Source: G026625185 sp963727835 (GTDB taxonomy: Bacteria; Desulfobacterota; WTBG01; JAGOGO01). From it: 64,000 nucleotides of DNA. Both the position numbers and the translations under genes were made by a program. The notes below the pieces were generated by a model that was not told the DNA's origin, made no database searches, and worked only from the letters and a program-made list of their open reading frames with translations. This document shows, piece after piece, positions 35,721 through 46,578 of the stretch. Position 1 is the stretch's first letter. Each line of letters starts with the position of its first letter. The stretch spans positions 1 through 64,000 of the forward strand of contig CAVSIB010000055.1 of NCBI GenBank assembly GCA_963727835.1, read 5' to 3'.

Positions 35721-36095
35721 ATGGAACAAGCTTTAAAAAAAATATTAATCGTTGATGACGAAGAATCGATCCGAATCCTTTACAAACAAGAATTAGAGGA
35801 CGAAGGATACGAAGTGCTCTTGGCTGCTAATGCTTACGAGGCCCTAGAAATCGTGGATAAGGAATCTTTAGACATTATGGTCTTAGACATTAAAATGCCG
35901 GGGATGGACGGCATTGAGGTCATGCAAAAAATTGTGGGTAAAAAAAATAATATCCCCATTATCATCAATTCTGCGTATCCACATTTTAAGGATAGTTTTA
36001 TGACCTGGGTGGCAGAAGAATATGTGGTAAAATCATCAAATCTCCAGGAACTTAAAGACAAGATCAAAGAACTGCTCAACAAACCTCCGGAATAA
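35721..36095 (+). CDS. Single-domain response regulator (receiver only)
   Basis: A 124-aa CheY-like receiver with no output domain. The acidic pocket (VDDEES, 11-16), the phosphoacceptor Asp56 in VLDIKMPGMDG, and the conserved Lys in VVKSSN are present. It probably works by protein contact rather than DNA binding. The start is uncertain: an in-frame GTG at 35676 would add 15 residues. glgC follows after 25 nt, so the pair may be one transcript. No histidine kinase is adjacent. Confidence 0.85.
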   Translation: MEQALKKILIVDDEESIRILYKQELEDEGYEVLLAANAYEALEIVDKESLDIMVLDIKMPGMDGIEVMQKIVGKKNNIPIIINSAYPHFKDSFMTWVAEEYVVKSSNLQELKDKIKELLNKPPE

Positions 36096-36120
36096 CCTTT
36101 TCTATTTTTCAGCTTAATTT

Positions 36121-37337
36121 ATGGAAAAAACCCTCACGATGATCATGGCTGGCGGCAGGGGAGAAAGACTCTACCCCTTAACCAAAGAAAATGCCAAACC
36201 CGCTGTCACGTTCGGGGGAATTTACAAGATAATTGACTTTACCCTTTCCAATTGTTTAAATTCCGGTATCCGCCGAATCTATCTTCTTACCCAATACAGC
36301 AATGCCACTCTCGATAAACATATGCATTTAGCGTGGGACATTTTTAACCGCGAACTGGATGAGTTCATTGACAACATCCCCCCTCAAAAGGTGAATGTTG
36401 ATTGGTGGTATCGAGGAACTGCGGATTCTATTTATCAGAATATTAATATCCTGGAGCGAGAGCGTCCCCAAAACGTGCTTATTCTTTCCGGAGACCATAT
36501 TTATAAAATGGATTACCGGAAAATGCTGTATTTCCACCAAGCAAAACAATGTGACCTCAGCGTGGCCTGTGTAGAAATCAATAAAGAAAAAGCTCACAAC
36601 ATGGGAGTTTTTGAAGTTGATGATGCGTTTCGGATCATCGGTTTTCAAGAAAAACCAGCTCGTCCGAAGCCTGTTCCCTGGGATCGCTCCAAGTCGTTGG
36701 TTTCCATGGGGGTGTATGTTTTTAAAACCGAACGTTTGGTAAGAGAAATTATTGATGACGCAAAACGAGAGTCGGAACATGATTTCGGAAGAAATATTAT
36801 CCCGCGGATGATCAAAAAGCGAAGCGTTTTTGTTTATAATTTTAAAGATGAAAAAAAGGAGGAGTTGCGTACTGGCGCGACGTCGGAAGCCTCGATTCTT
36901 ATCATGAAGCCAACATGGAGCTCCTTAAAGAAAATCCGGTATTTGATCTTTACGATACCGACTGGCCCATTCGGACTTATCAGGAACAGGCACCTCCGGC
37001 AAAAGTTGTGCTGTCCGGAGATGGAGAGGGTTTAAGCAGAGGCGTTACCATTAACTCCCTTATCTCAAATGGATGCCTCATTATCGGGGGAAAGATCAAT
37101 CGTTCAATCCTTTCACCGTTTGTGCAGATTCACAGCCATTGCCGGGTCGAAAACGCAATCCTGATGAAGGGGGTGACCGTGGGACAGCATGCCCGGATCA
37201 GGAAGGCGATCATTGACGAGGGAGTAACCATCCCCCCCCATTATACGATCGGATATAACCTCGAAGAAGATCGCAAAAAATTTACGGTTACTGAATCAGG
37301 TATTGTTGTGGTGCCCCAAGGATTTATTGTGGATTAA
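36121..37337 (+). pseudogene. glgC: Glucose-1-phosphate adenylyltransferase, one frameshift
   Basis: Makes ADP-glucose for glycogen. The N-terminal part has MAGGRGERLYPLTKENAKPAV and WYRGTADSIYQNI, both diagnostic of GlgC. The C-terminal part from about 36868 (YWRDVGSLDSYHEANMELL, then a left-handed beta-helix) is in another frame, shifted near 36862. Joined, it gives about 405 aa, normal for the family. The regulatory Arg/Lys near the N-terminus cannot be judged. The shift occurs in a purine-rich run, so sequencing error is likely. Confidence 0.85.
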
Positions 37338-37422
37338 ATCAGCGAAACTCTCCTCTCATTTTTTCTCAATCCCCGTTTTTTTTGCGTGAACAAAACAAAG
37401 CATTCCTTTTATGCGAAGCCGG

Positions 37423-38625
37423 TTATTCTTCTTTAATTAATAAATAAAACAATTTTCCCTTCTCCTTAATGCTTCCGGCAATATCTCCAGCCTCTTTTCC
37501 GGTTCCCCAGAAAATATCTACTCTCCCGGGACCCTTAATCGCTGCTCCTGCATCCTGATCAACCATAAAACGGATCATCGGTTCCCATTTCATTACTTCC
37601 CCCTGAGCATTAAGTACCGGCTTCCTGCACAGGATAAATGCTAAACCTCCCCCTGGGAAAAGAGTTTTGTCAGTAGCGATTGATCTTCCCGCAGTAAGGT
37701 CAACTCCTTCCGAACCTCTTACATTGCCCGTATACTCCTCAAAAAAGATGTAGCGCCGATTCTGGGATAAATACTCTTTTACTTCCTCGGGGTTTTTGTT
37801 AAAATACTCTCGAATTTCTTTTAGCGAGGCTTTATCGGGCCTTAATTTCTTTTTATCAACCAGAAGTTCCCTGAGCGAAGTATACGGAAAACAGTTGCTT
37901 GCTGCATACCGAACCTTGATTTCTTTCCCATTTTCTATCTTCATCACCCCTGAGCCTTGAACCTGGAGCATATAGCGATCCAGAAAATCTTTGAGATAAA
38001 CCAATTCCAATCCCTTTCCTTGGAGCACCCACTCCTTATCAATCGCTTGCCGATCAAAATAGGGCTTAATTTTCCCTTCATCGACCCGAAGCCCAATCTT
38101 TTCTCCGGCATATTTAGGATTTAGTTCTCCTAAATCAATCACCTGGAGGTCCCAAGGGGTTCGATAAAGGGGGTATTGATATTCTCCTTCTGCTTTCGCA
38201 CGAGCATCCAATACGGGTTGATAATACCCCGTAAAAAGCACATCCCCCTTCTGATTAACACCCGTAGCCTGCAATACGATAAATTTTTTCGGAATCTCCT
38301 TATGAAGTGAGGCAGTGTCGTTTTTCTCTAACAACGTGTAAAAGCATTCTAATGTTTTAAGGATTCTTTTCCGCGTTATCACGATCTCCCCCAACTTTAC
38401 TGGTTGGTCTAAATCTCCTCTTTTTAATTTTTCGATCTGTAAGCTTATCGCTTCCTTGAGCCCGCTTCCCTCAAGGTCATCCGTAAAAACCGGCAAGCTT
38501 TTTTCTGAAACCTGAACCAAAGAAACCTGTTCTTTTTCTGGCTTTTTAAAAATAAACCTGCATCCATTCCCCAGGAAAAAAAATAAAACAATTGCCCAAC
38601 TAAGGGGTATTAAAATTCTTTTCAT
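37423..38625 (-). CDS. mltA: Membrane-bound lytic murein transglycosylase A
   Basis: Cleaves peptidoglycan glycan strands to anhydro-muropeptides at the outer membrane. The N-terminal hydrophobic segment ending in FFFLGNGC is a likely lipoprotein signal, though the lipobox is imperfect. FTGYYQPVLDA, LMLQVQGSGVM-like (MLQVQGSGVMKI) and the 3D-domain motif VDQDAGAAIKGPGRVDIFWG carry the catalytic Asp. Length of 400 aa is usual. It converges with glgC, 85 nt apart. Confidence 0.93.
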   Translation of the reverse strand: MKRILIPLSWAIVLFFFLGNGCRFIFKKPEKEQVSLVQVSEKSLPVFTDDLEGSGLKEAISLQIEKLKRGDLDQPVKLGEIVITRKRILKTLECFYTLLEKNDTASLHKEIPKKFIVLQATGVNQKGDVLFTGYYQPVLDARAKAEGEYQYPLYRTPWDLQVIDLGELNPKYAGEKIGLRVDEGKIKPYFDRQAIDKEWVLQGKGLELVYLKDFLDRYMLQVQGSGVMKIENGKEIKVRYAASNCFPYTSLRELLVDKKKLRPDKASLKEIREYFNKNPEEVKEYLSQNRRYIFFEEYTGNVRGSEGVDLTAGRSIATDKTLFPGGGLAFILCRKPVLNAQGEVMKWEPMIRFMVDQDAGAAIKGPGRVDIFWGTGKEAGDIAGSIKEKGKLFYLLIKEE

Positions 38626-38811
38626 TTTTTACCTCACTTTTCGCATTCCCTAATAATTTTGTCCCTTTTTTCGCCTCATGGTATTATTCGTACAAAAAAT
38701 TTGACTTTGGATTATTTATGGTTACCTTCAATAGAAAACATTTTAAAATTTGGAATAATTTCAATTCCGCATAAACAATAAAAATTATTATCTTATAGGG
38801 TAAGCTAACAC

Positions 38812-40573
38812 ATGGAAACAACAGACGAAAAATTTCCCAGTGCAAAAGAACTGGAAAAAGAAATCAATGATTATTTGAACAAAAAATATGGTAAGCATCT
38901 CAAATTTGGAATGACTCCCTCTTTTTCCCTGAACCGGATCCTGCTAAAATGAGAGAAGATCCCGAGAAAGAAACCAAATCCGGGGTCTCCAAAATTAACT
39001 TTGATATAAAGCCAGAGGAATTAGAAGCTTTTCTTGACGAATATATCATCAAACAACAGAAAGCCAAGGAAGTTTTAGCGACAAAAATTTGCACCCATTT
39101 CCATCGAATCAGGTTTGCAGAAAACACCAAACGGCTGTCCGAAGACACCCAGGTGGGAAGTATCAAAAATAACATTATTATGATCGGTCCTACCGGCGTG
39201 GGAAAAACTTACCTTATCAAACTGATTGCCAAAAAAATTGGTGTTCCTTTTGTAAAAGGAGACGCCACCAAATTCAGCGAAACCGGCTATGTGGGCGGTG
39301 ACGTCGAAGATCTGGTACGGGATTTAGTCACAGAAGCCAATGGAGACATCGAGCTTGCCCAATATGGGATAATTTATTTAGATGAAGTTGACAAAATTGC
39401 GTCCAGCAATAATTTGGTTGGTCCGGATGTTTCGCGCACTGGAGTCCAAAGAGCACTCTTAAAACCCATGGAAGAAACCGAGGTCGAACTTAAAGTTCCC
39501 CATGACATTGTCTCCCAAATGGAGGCTCTGGAACACTATCGAAAGACCGGTGAAAAAAACAAACAGAAAGTAAACACCAAAAATATTCTTTTTATCATGA
39601 GCGGAGCGTTCAATGGTCTAGAGGAAATCATTATAAAAACGGTTAAACCGTCAGGGGATTGGCTTTGGGGCGGAAATTAGATCAAAAAATGATGAAGAAG
39701 TCTTACTTCCTTTCGTAAAAGCCGAAGATTTAATCAACTATGGTTTTGAGTCCGAGTTTATCGGCCGGCTTCCAGTGGCCGTGGTGTTCGAAAAACTCGA
39801 TGTTTCTGACCTTTATGAGATTTTGAGGAATATTAATAACCCGATTATTTTGGGAAAGAAAAAAGATTTTAAGGCCTATGAGATTGATATAAAATTTGAA
39901 GATGAGGCTTTGTACAAAATTTCCCAAGATGCCTACCAAGAAAAGACTGGAGCGCGGGGGCTAGTAAGTGCTCTTGAACGGGTGCTCCTCACGTTTGAGA
40001 AAAAACTCCCTTCCACCACCATTAAACATTTGGTTGTTAACCTTGAGTTGGTGAATTCACCCCCTGCTGAACTCAAAAAGATTTTACATGACCCGGAAAA
40101 TAAAGAACGGGAAGAAAAATTTCAAAAACTTGCTCACGAAGAAGCACAAAAACTCAAAGAGTCGATTGTAGCGAGAAAAAAGGAGTTCTTAAACCGTTAC
40201 GGAGTCCTATTAGACGAAGAGATCATTGACCTTATAACACATTGGGTAATGGAACACGGGATATCCGTGGGCGTTGCTTATCAAGAGGCAATCAGGATCC
40301 AGCAACAGGTTAAAAGCTTTGAAATAAATTTTTTGGCAACTCATGCAATTAGAAATCATTTTTGCAGATGATGCTCTCAACGGGATAATCCAAAAATCAA
40401 TAAAAGAAAATAAAGATCCCTGGGAAATCTGTCAAAGTACTTGCAAAAATTACGAGTACGGACTAAAATTAGTCAAAGAAAAGACCGGAACAAAAAGCTT
40501 TGTTATTCATAAAGAGGCTCTCCAAGACCCCGAGGAATACCTGAACTCACTTGTCCGGAAATCTTATGAGTAA
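38812..40573 (+). pseudogene. ClpX-like AAA+ ATPase without zinc domain, three frameshifts
   Basis: The core has GPTGVGKTYLIKLIA (Walker A), FSETGYVGGDVEDLVRDLV and IIYLDEVDKIAS (Walker B), as in ClpX. It lacks the N-terminal zinc-binding domain; a different N-terminal stretch precedes it. The frame changes near 38920 (to SLFFPEPDPAK), 39655 (to GFGAEIRSKND) and 40335 (before QLEIIFADDALN). Joined, it is about 586 aa, far longer than ClpX, with a helical C-terminal extension after the small AAA domain. No clpP is near. The first ATG is at 38812. A J-domain gene follows after 26 nt. Confidence 0.75.
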
Positions 40574-40599
40574 TAAATTAACTAAAGGCATAGAGCGCT

Positions 40600-41568
40600 A
40601 TGGCTGGTAAAAAAGACTATTATGAAGTCTTAGGCGTTAAAAAAACCGCTACCGAAGAGGAAATGAAGAAGGCCTACCGGAAACTCGCCCTCCAATTCCA
40701 TCCTGATCGGAATAAAAGTAAGGACGCTGAAGAAAAATTCAAGATGATCAGCGAAGCTTATGCGGTCTTGAGTGATAAAAATAAACGCGCCCAGTATGAC
40801 CAATTCGGTGCGGATGGGTTCCATCAACGCTACTCCCAGGAAGATATTTTCAGAGGGTTTGACCTCGGAGACCTCTTTAAAGACATCGAATTTGGAAGTG
40901 GTGATTTTTTCACCACTATTTTTGGTGGCGGCAATAAACAATACCAAACCCGAACCAGAGGCGGCTACTCACAAAAACCAGGAGGGGGCAATTTTGAAAC
41001 CATTTTTGGCGGCCAACAGGGGTTTCGTTCGCCTCAATCTGGTCCAACGCCTAACAATGATATGGTTGTGCCTTTGCAACTCACTTTAAGAGAGGCTGCT
41101 TTTGGAAGTAAAAAGAAAGTTACCTACCAGATTCATGGTGCAGTTAAAGAATTAACGGTTAAAACTCCTCCCGGTATAGGCACCGGTAAAAAACTCCGTT
41201 TAGCCGGAAAGGGTTCACCGAATTCTTTTGGCGGTCCTCCGGGTGATCTCTATTTAAATATTAAGGTACTGGATGATCCGGTCTTTCAAAGAGATGGCGA
41301 TGATCTCTCTGTGGAAAAGAAAATAAAGTTCACCGAAGCGGTTTTGGGAACTACGATTGAAGTTCCAACGTTAGACGGCAATAAAACCGTAAAGGTCCCC
41401 CCCGGAACCCAGGGCAACACCAAGATCCGGCTCAAAGGTTTTGGGATGCCAAACATGGAAAAGCGTGAAAAGGGAGACCTTTATGTAAAAATAGTGCTTG
41501 GAGCGCCAAAGAACCTTACCAAGAAACAACGCGACCTTATCGAAAATCTGGCGGCGGAAGGATTGTAA
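40600..41568 (+). CDS. cbpA: DnaJ-class J-domain protein (CbpA-like, no zinc finger)
   Basis: A 322-aa type II co-chaperone. The J-domain (residues 5-70) contains the HPD motif in QFHPDRNKSKDAEEKF, which stimulates DnaK ATPase. A Gly/Phe-rich linker (about 75-150) follows, then the two C-terminal beta domains (NNDMVVPLQLTLREAAFG, KTPPGIGTGKKLRLAGKG). There is no CXXCXGXG zinc finger, separating it from DnaJ proper. It likely forms an operon with the ClpX-like ATPase upstream. Confidence 0.92.
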   Translation: MAGKKDYYEVLGVKKTATEEEMKKAYRKLALQFHPDRNKSKDAEEKFKMISEAYAVLSDKNKRAQYDQFGADGFHQRYSQEDIFRGFDLGDLFKDIEFGSGDFFTTIFGGGNKQYQTRTRGGYSQKPGGGNFETIFGGQQGFRSPQSGPTPNNDMVVPLQLTLREAAFGSKKKVTYQIHGAVKELTVKTPPGIGTGKKLRLAGKGSPNSFGGPPGDLYLNIKVLDDPVFQRDGDDLSVEKKIKFTEAVLGTTIEVPTLDGNKTVKVPPGTQGNTKIRLKGFGMPNMEKREKGDLYVKIVLGAPKNLTKKQRDLIENLAAEGL

Positions 41569-41845
41569 ACTACATCTTTGATTTTCTTGATTCAACTCCT
41601 TGGCTCTCTAAGGGCTCCGTACCCCTAAATCTATTCCCTCACCTCGAAAACCCCGCGCTTAACCCCTGATCGCGATTGCCTTTCCTCTTCTTTTTTCTCC
41701 GCACTCATTATGGTGACCCAAGAATTCTTTTATAAGCAGTGTTTTTTATGATATAATAAAAATTATTTTTAGGTATGATAAGATCTCTTATTTTCTGATA
41801 AGCACGGGTTAAAAAATAAACCAATAAACAAAAAAGAAAAAACCA

Positions 41846-43558
41846 ATGAAAACTCCCCCCACGACCAAGACTGATTCCGGTTCTTCATCTAATTTTATCA
41901 AAAATATAATTGACGAAGATTTAAAAAACAACAAAAACGAAGGACGGGTTCATACCCGTTTTCCTCCGGAACCGAATGGCTATCTGCATATTGGCCACGC
42001 GAAATCCATCTGCCTTAACTTCGGCATTGCCGCTGAATACCAAGGGCTTTGCAATCTGCGGTTTGACGATACCAATCCAAGTAAAGAGGAAGAAGAATAC
42101 GTAAATTCGATTATGGAGGACGTGCGCTGGCTTGGGTTTGACTGGGGTGACCGGCTTTACTATGCTTCTGGGTACTTTGAGCAGCTTTACCAATGGGCAG
42201 TTCAGTTAATCAAAGAAGGCAAGGCTTACGTTGACAGCTTAAGCGCAGAGGAAATCAGAGATCATCGGGGAACACTGACCCAGCCCGGCAAGGCAAGCCC
42301 CTTTCGAAATCGTTCTTGTGAAGAAAATTTAAACCTGTTTGAGGGGATGCGGGCAGGCGAATTCGACGATGGCACCCATGTGCTGCGGGCAAAAATTGAT
42401 ATGACCTCTCCCAATGTCAATATGCGCGACCCGGTCATGTACCGCATTCTTCATGCACCGCATCACCGGACAGGAGATAAATGGTGCATTTATCCTATGT
42501 ATGATTTTACCCACGGACAATCAGATTCTCTCGAAGGCATAACCCATTCTATTTGCACCCTCGAATTTGAAGATCATCGGCCTTTGTATGACTGGTATAT
42601 CGAAGCGCTAAAAATCCATCACCCCCGACAGATTGAGTTTGCCCGCCTTAATCTTACTTACACGGTGATGAGCAAACGCAAACTTCTGCAATTAGTTCAG
42701 GAAAAATACGTTTCGGGATGGGATGATCCACGGATGCCCACCATAGCGGGTCTGCGCCGGCGGGGCTACACTCCGGAAGCGATCAAAGCCTTTTGTGAGC
42801 GCATTGGGGTTGCCAAGAGCAATAGCATTGTAGACATTGCTCTTTTAGAATACTGCCTCCGGGATGATCTGAATCTGCGTTCCCCGCGGGTGATGGCGGT
42901 ATTGAGACCTCTCCGGGTGATCATCACGAACTATCCCGAGGGCCAAGTGGAACAAATGGAGGCGATCAATAACCCTGAAGACCTGAGTAGGGGATCGCGT
43001 AGAGTTCCTTTTTCCCGAGTTCTCTATATTGAGCAGGATGATTTTCGTGAGGATCCCCCCAAAAAATTTTTTCGTTTGTCTCCGGGACAGGAGGTTCGCC
43101 TGCGGTACGCATACATTATCAAGTGTGAGAACGTGATCAAAGATGATAAGACGGGTGAAATAATCGAGATCCACTGCACCTATGATCCGGAGACGAAAAG
43201 CGGCTCGCCACAATCCAACCGAATGGTCAAGGGAACCATCCATTGGGTATCTGCTGTTCATGCGAAAGAAGCGGAAGTGCGTCTCTATGACCGGCTCTTT
43301 GTAAAACCAAATCCGGATGATACGAAAGATGGTTCTGACTTTAGAGATTATTTAAACCCCAACTCTTTAGAAACCCTGTCGTCATGCCGAGTTGAACCAA
43401 GTCTCGCTGGTGCCGTTCCCAGGAGCCGATACCAGTTTGAACGACTCGGTTATTTTTGTGTTGATTCCGTGGATTCAACCCCGGGGAAATTGGTCTTTAA
43501 CCGCACGGTTCCATTGCGGGATACCTGGGCCAAAATCGAGAAAGCCCAAGGAAAATAA
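41846..43558 (+). CDS. glnS: Glutaminyl-tRNA synthetase
   Basis: Class I enzyme charging tRNA-Gln directly, 570 aa. PNGYLHIGHAKS is the HIGH site and VMSKRKL the KMSKS site; FDDTNPSKEEEEYV and YDFTHGQSDSLEGITHS are typical GlnRS blocks. The C-terminal beta-barrel anticodon-binding domains are present. It carries two early methionines (Met1 is taken). Its presence beside gltX suggests the cell may not rely only on transamidation for Gln-tRNA. Confidence 0.96.
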   Translation: MKTPPTTKTDSGSSSNFIKNIIDEDLKNNKNEGRVHTRFPPEPNGYLHIGHAKSICLNFGIAAEYQGLCNLRFDDTNPSKEEEEYVNSIMEDVRWLGFDWGDRLYYASGYFEQLYQWAVQLIKEGKAYVDSLSAEEIRDHRGTLTQPGKASPFRNRSCEENLNLFEGMRAGEFDDGTHVLRAKIDMTSPNVNMRDPVMYRILHAPHHRTGDKWCIYPMYDFTHGQSDSLEGITHSICTLEFEDHRPLYDWYIEALKIHHPRQIEFARLNLTYTVMSKRKLLQLVQEKYVSGWDDPRMPTIAGLRRRGYTPEAIKAFCERIGVAKSNSIVDIALLEYCLRDDLNLRSPRVMAVLRPLRVIITNYPEGQVEQMEAINNPEDLSRGSRRVPFSRVLYIEQDDFREDPPKKFFRLSPGQEVRLRYAYIIKCENVIKDDKTGEIIEIHCTYDPETKSGSPQSNRMVKGTIHWVSAVHAKEAEVRLYDRLFVKPNPDDTKDGSDFRDYLNPNSLETLSSCRVEPSLAGAVPRSRYQFERLGYFCVDSVDSTPGKLVFNRTVPLRDTWAKIEKAQGK

Positions 43559-43683
43559 AAAATGTTTTTAAAGACTCAATACATATATCTAACAAGTTGA
43601 AAATTTTGCGAAGCCGCCACTCCCGCAAAGCTTGTCCTCGACCTGAGCGGAAGGGGGGATCATAAGGCACTAAAAGCATGAGA

Positions 43684-43707
43684 TTCCTCCGAATCACGTT
43701 CGGGGAA
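43684..43707. repeat. Degenerate hairpin between glnS and gltX
   Basis: TTCCTCCGAA and TTCGGGGAA form an inverted repeat around a TCACG loop within a 200-nt gap. The flanking CCCGCAAAGC and CGACCTGAGCGG text looks like an eroded extragenic repeat. A terminator for glnS is possible but no T run follows. Confidence 0.35.
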
Positions 43708-43767
43708 TGACTTAATCAGACTTAGGGTAACTTTTTCAACCGCCTGATAAACACACTTAAGGTAACA

Positions 43768-45243
43768 ATGAATTCAAAAAAAGTACGAACTCGCTTTGCT
43801 CCCAGCCCGACTGGTTTTATGCACGTGGGGAATCTGAGAACCGCTCTGTTTTCTTATTTGCTGGCAAAAAAGGGGGGGGGTGTTTTCATTCTGAGGATCG
43901 AAGATACCGACCAGACCCGCTACGTAAAAGGAGCGGTTGAGATGATCTGCCATATCCTCAAGGAAACCGGCCTGCAGTATGACGAAGGTCCGGATGTCGG
44001 AGGAGATTACGGTCCTTATGTTCAAAGCCAGCGACAGGAGATATACTGGGAATATGCTCACAAGCTGATCACAACCGGTGATGCCTACTATTGTTTTTGC
44101 GATAAAGAACGGCTCGATAAATTACGGGAAGAATGCCGAATAGCCAAAATTGATCCTAAATATGACGGGCATTGCCGGAACTTACTTCCCGAGGAAATTC
44201 AAAAAAAGTTGGAAACCAAAAAGCCTTTTGTCATCCGGCAAAAAATGCCCGTTTCCGGGGATACGATATTCGATGATAGGGTCTTTGGAACCATAAAAGT
44301 TGACTTTGCGCAGCTCGACGATCAGGTGCTCATGAAGGCCGACGGACTTCCCACCTATAATTTCGCCAATGTCATTGATGACCATTTGATGGAGATTACT
44401 CATATCGTACGCGGAAGTGAGTTTCTCATTTCAACCCCAAAGTACAACCAGTTATATAAAGCGTTTGGCTGGGAGATACCAACGCTCGTACATGTTCCGC
44501 CGGTTATGAAGGCTGCAGGTCAAAAGATGAGTAAACGGTTAGGCGATGCTTCGTATGACGATTTTATTAAGAAGGGCTATTTAAAAGACGCCATCATTAA
44601 CTATATTGCCTTGCTGGGATGGAGCCCGGGGGATAACCGGGAGATATTTACTTTGCCAGAGCTGGCAGATGCTTTTGACATAAACAATATAAACAAAGCC
44701 CCGGCTATTTTTGACGAGGTTAAGCTGAGCTGGCTGAGTGGTGAGTATATCAGAAAGCTTTCCTTGGAAAAATTTCACCAGATAGCCTTGCCCTACATCA
44801 AGCAGACAGTAAGCCGTACGCCGTCAGATTTCCGTAAGATAAGCCAGTTACTCCAGCCCCGGGTGGAAAAATTAATTGATATTCCCGTCCAGATAGATTT
44901 TATCGCTTCTGTTCCCGACTATAGCCTTGACTTCTATGGTCACCAGAAAATGAAAAGCACTCCGGCGAGCGCGCTCCAATTTCTGAAATCTGCGTTACCG
45001 GTTTTAAACACCATTGACAACTGGACCGAAGAACACATCCATGCCGCTATTTTTGAACTAATCAATCAATCACAAATTAAGACTGGCCAACTGCTCTGGC
45101 CGTTAAGGATTGCCCTTTCCGGAAAAAAATCCACACCGGGAGGCTTTATCGAGATCGCTTACCTTCTGGGCAAGGAGGAGACCATCAAACGCGTTGAGAA
45201 TGCGATAAGGAGGTTAGAGACAGAAAAGGTGTCCGGGGCATAA
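43768..45243 (+). CDS. gltX: Glutamyl-tRNA synthetase
   Basis: Class I enzyme charging tRNA-Glu, 491 aa. The HIGH-type motif is PTGFMHVGNLRTALF and the KMSKS-type motif KMSKRLGD. RIEDTDQTRYV is a conserved early block. A CFCDKERLDKL region sits where many GluRS have a zinc or insertion site. It converges on hisS with only 12 nt between stops. Confidence 0.96.
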   Translation: MNSKKVRTRFAPSPTGFMHVGNLRTALFSYLLAKKGGGVFILRIEDTDQTRYVKGAVEMICHILKETGLQYDEGPDVGGDYGPYVQSQRQEIYWEYAHKLITTGDAYYCFCDKERLDKLREECRIAKIDPKYDGHCRNLLPEEIQKKLETKKPFVIRQKMPVSGDTIFDDRVFGTIKVDFAQLDDQVLMKADGLPTYNFANVIDDHLMEITHIVRGSEFLISTPKYNQLYKAFGWEIPTLVHVPPVMKAAGQKMSKRLGDASYDDFIKKGYLKDAIINYIALLGWSPGDNREIFTLPELADAFDINNINKAPAIFDEVKLSWLSGEYIRKLSLEKFHQIALPYIKQTVSRTPSDFRKISQLLQPRVEKLIDIPVQIDFIASVPDYSLDFYGHQKMKSTPASALQFLKSALPVLNTIDNWTEEHIHAAIFELINQSQIKTGQLLWPLRIALSGKKSTPGGFIEIAYLLGKEETIKRVENAIRRLETEKVSGA

Positions 45244-45255
45244 CAAAGAAAAGTT

Positions 45256-46578
45256 TTACTGAGAACCTGCCAACATCATTGCTTTTATCTTATTTACCAG
45301 CTCTTGTCGAGAAATCGTTATTTGGGTTTTTTGCTCCATGTCCTTTACGACCACTTCTCCCCGTCCCTTTTCATCCGGCCCGATAATGAGAACCAGAGGA
45401 ATCTTTTTTTTGTTGGCATAGTCAAGCTGTTTTTTTAATTTATCGTCATTTAGGTAGACTTCAGTGCATATCCCGGCGGAGCGAAGCTCGGAAGCAACCG
45501 TGAGCGACTCGCCGAATAAACAGCGGGCAAACATGGTAACAAGCACTTGGGATACGGTTGGAGTCATCGGAACCATGGCAAGCTCTTCCATCACCGTAAT
45601 GATCCGTTCCAACCCTAAGGACGTGCCGGTAGCAGGCACATCCTTGCCGCTGAACATCCCGATCAGCGAATCAAATCTTCCTCCACCGCTGATACTTCCG
45701 ATCCGGGGCTTTTCAATGATGGTCTCAAAGATCGGGCCGGTGTAGTAATCTAACCCGCGGGCTAAGGACCCGTCAAACAAAACATTGTGCTGTTCAACTC
45801 CGAGGTTGACTAAGCATCGTTGGATTTCTTCGAGTTCAGCGATGCCTTCCTGAGCGCTTGGTATTCCGGCAAGCGTGGTTTTAAGTCTGCTGAGTGCGGT
45901 GGCTCCTTGAGTATCGTCGACCATCAGGGCGATTGTTTTGTCAATCGTTTCTTCGGAAAAATTTTTACTCGCCAGCTCCTTCTTTACGTCATCCCAGCCT
46001 GCTTTCTCCGCTTTGTCAATGATCCGAAAGAAACCCGACATCTCTTTATCCGTAACTCCCCCATAGAGAGCCATGCCATTGAGAAGCTTTCGGTTATTGA
46101 TCCGGATGGTAAACTCTTTAAACCCTAGGTTTTTAAGAGCACAGTAGGTCACCGCGAGCACCTCGGCGTCTGCACATAGTTCCCTGCTTCCCACGATATC
46201 CGCGTCGCATTGCCAGAACTCCCGAAACCGGCCTTTCTGAGGCTTATCCGCCCGCCAGACCGGGGCAATCTGATACCGACGAAACGGTTTTTCCACCTGA
46301 TACATAGCCATTGTCCGCGCCAAGGGAACGGTAAGATCATAGCGAAGAGCAACTTTTCTGCCCCCCCGGTCTTCAAACTTATAAATCAGGCGGTCGCCTT
46401 CTTCTCCGTATTTGCCTTCAAGAGTTTCCGCGTACTCCATGGCCGGCGTTTCCATCGGCTCAAACCCGAACCGCTCAAAAGTCCCCGCAATAATCTCAAT
46501 GACCTTTTTTCGAAGAATAAATTGAGCAGGAAGAAAATCTCTCGTACCTTTTAAAATTTGCAGTGTAATTTTACCCAT
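45256..46578 (-). CDS. hisS: Histidyl-tRNA synthetase
   Basis: Class II enzyme charging tRNA-His, 440 aa. The catalytic blocks are visible: LRYDLTVPLARTMAMY (motif 2 region, with the RFREFWQCDADIVG stretch), and the histidine-binding ARGLDYYTGPIFET. SISGGGRFDSLIGMF is the motif 3 region. The anticodon-binding domain follows from about 340. A short intergenic region with no clear promoter lies behind its ATG. Confidence 0.96.
   Translation of the reverse strand: MGKITLQILKGTRDFLPAQFILRKKVIEIIAGTFERFGFEPMETPAMEYAETLEGKYGEEGDRLIYKFEDRGGRKVALRYDLTVPLARTMAMYQVEKPFRRYQIAPVWRADKPQKGRFREFWQCDADIVGSRELCADAEVLAVTYCALKNLGFKEFTIRINNRKLLNGMALYGGVTDKEMSGFFRIIDKAEKAGWDDVKKELASKNFSEETIDKTIALMVDDTQGATALSRLKTTLAGIPSAQEGIAELEEIQRCLVNLGVEQHNVLFDGSLARGLDYYTGPIFETIIEKPRIGSISGGGRFDSLIGMFSGKDVPATGTSLGLERIITVMEELAMVPMTPTVSQVLVTMFARCLFGESLTVASELRSAGICTEVYLNDDKLKKQLDYANKKKIPLVLIIGPDEKGRGEVVVKDMEQKTQITISRQELVNKIKAMMLAGSQ

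Noticed and set aside
37338..37422. Terminator between glgC and mltA
   Set aside because: A T run is present but no stable stem precedes it.
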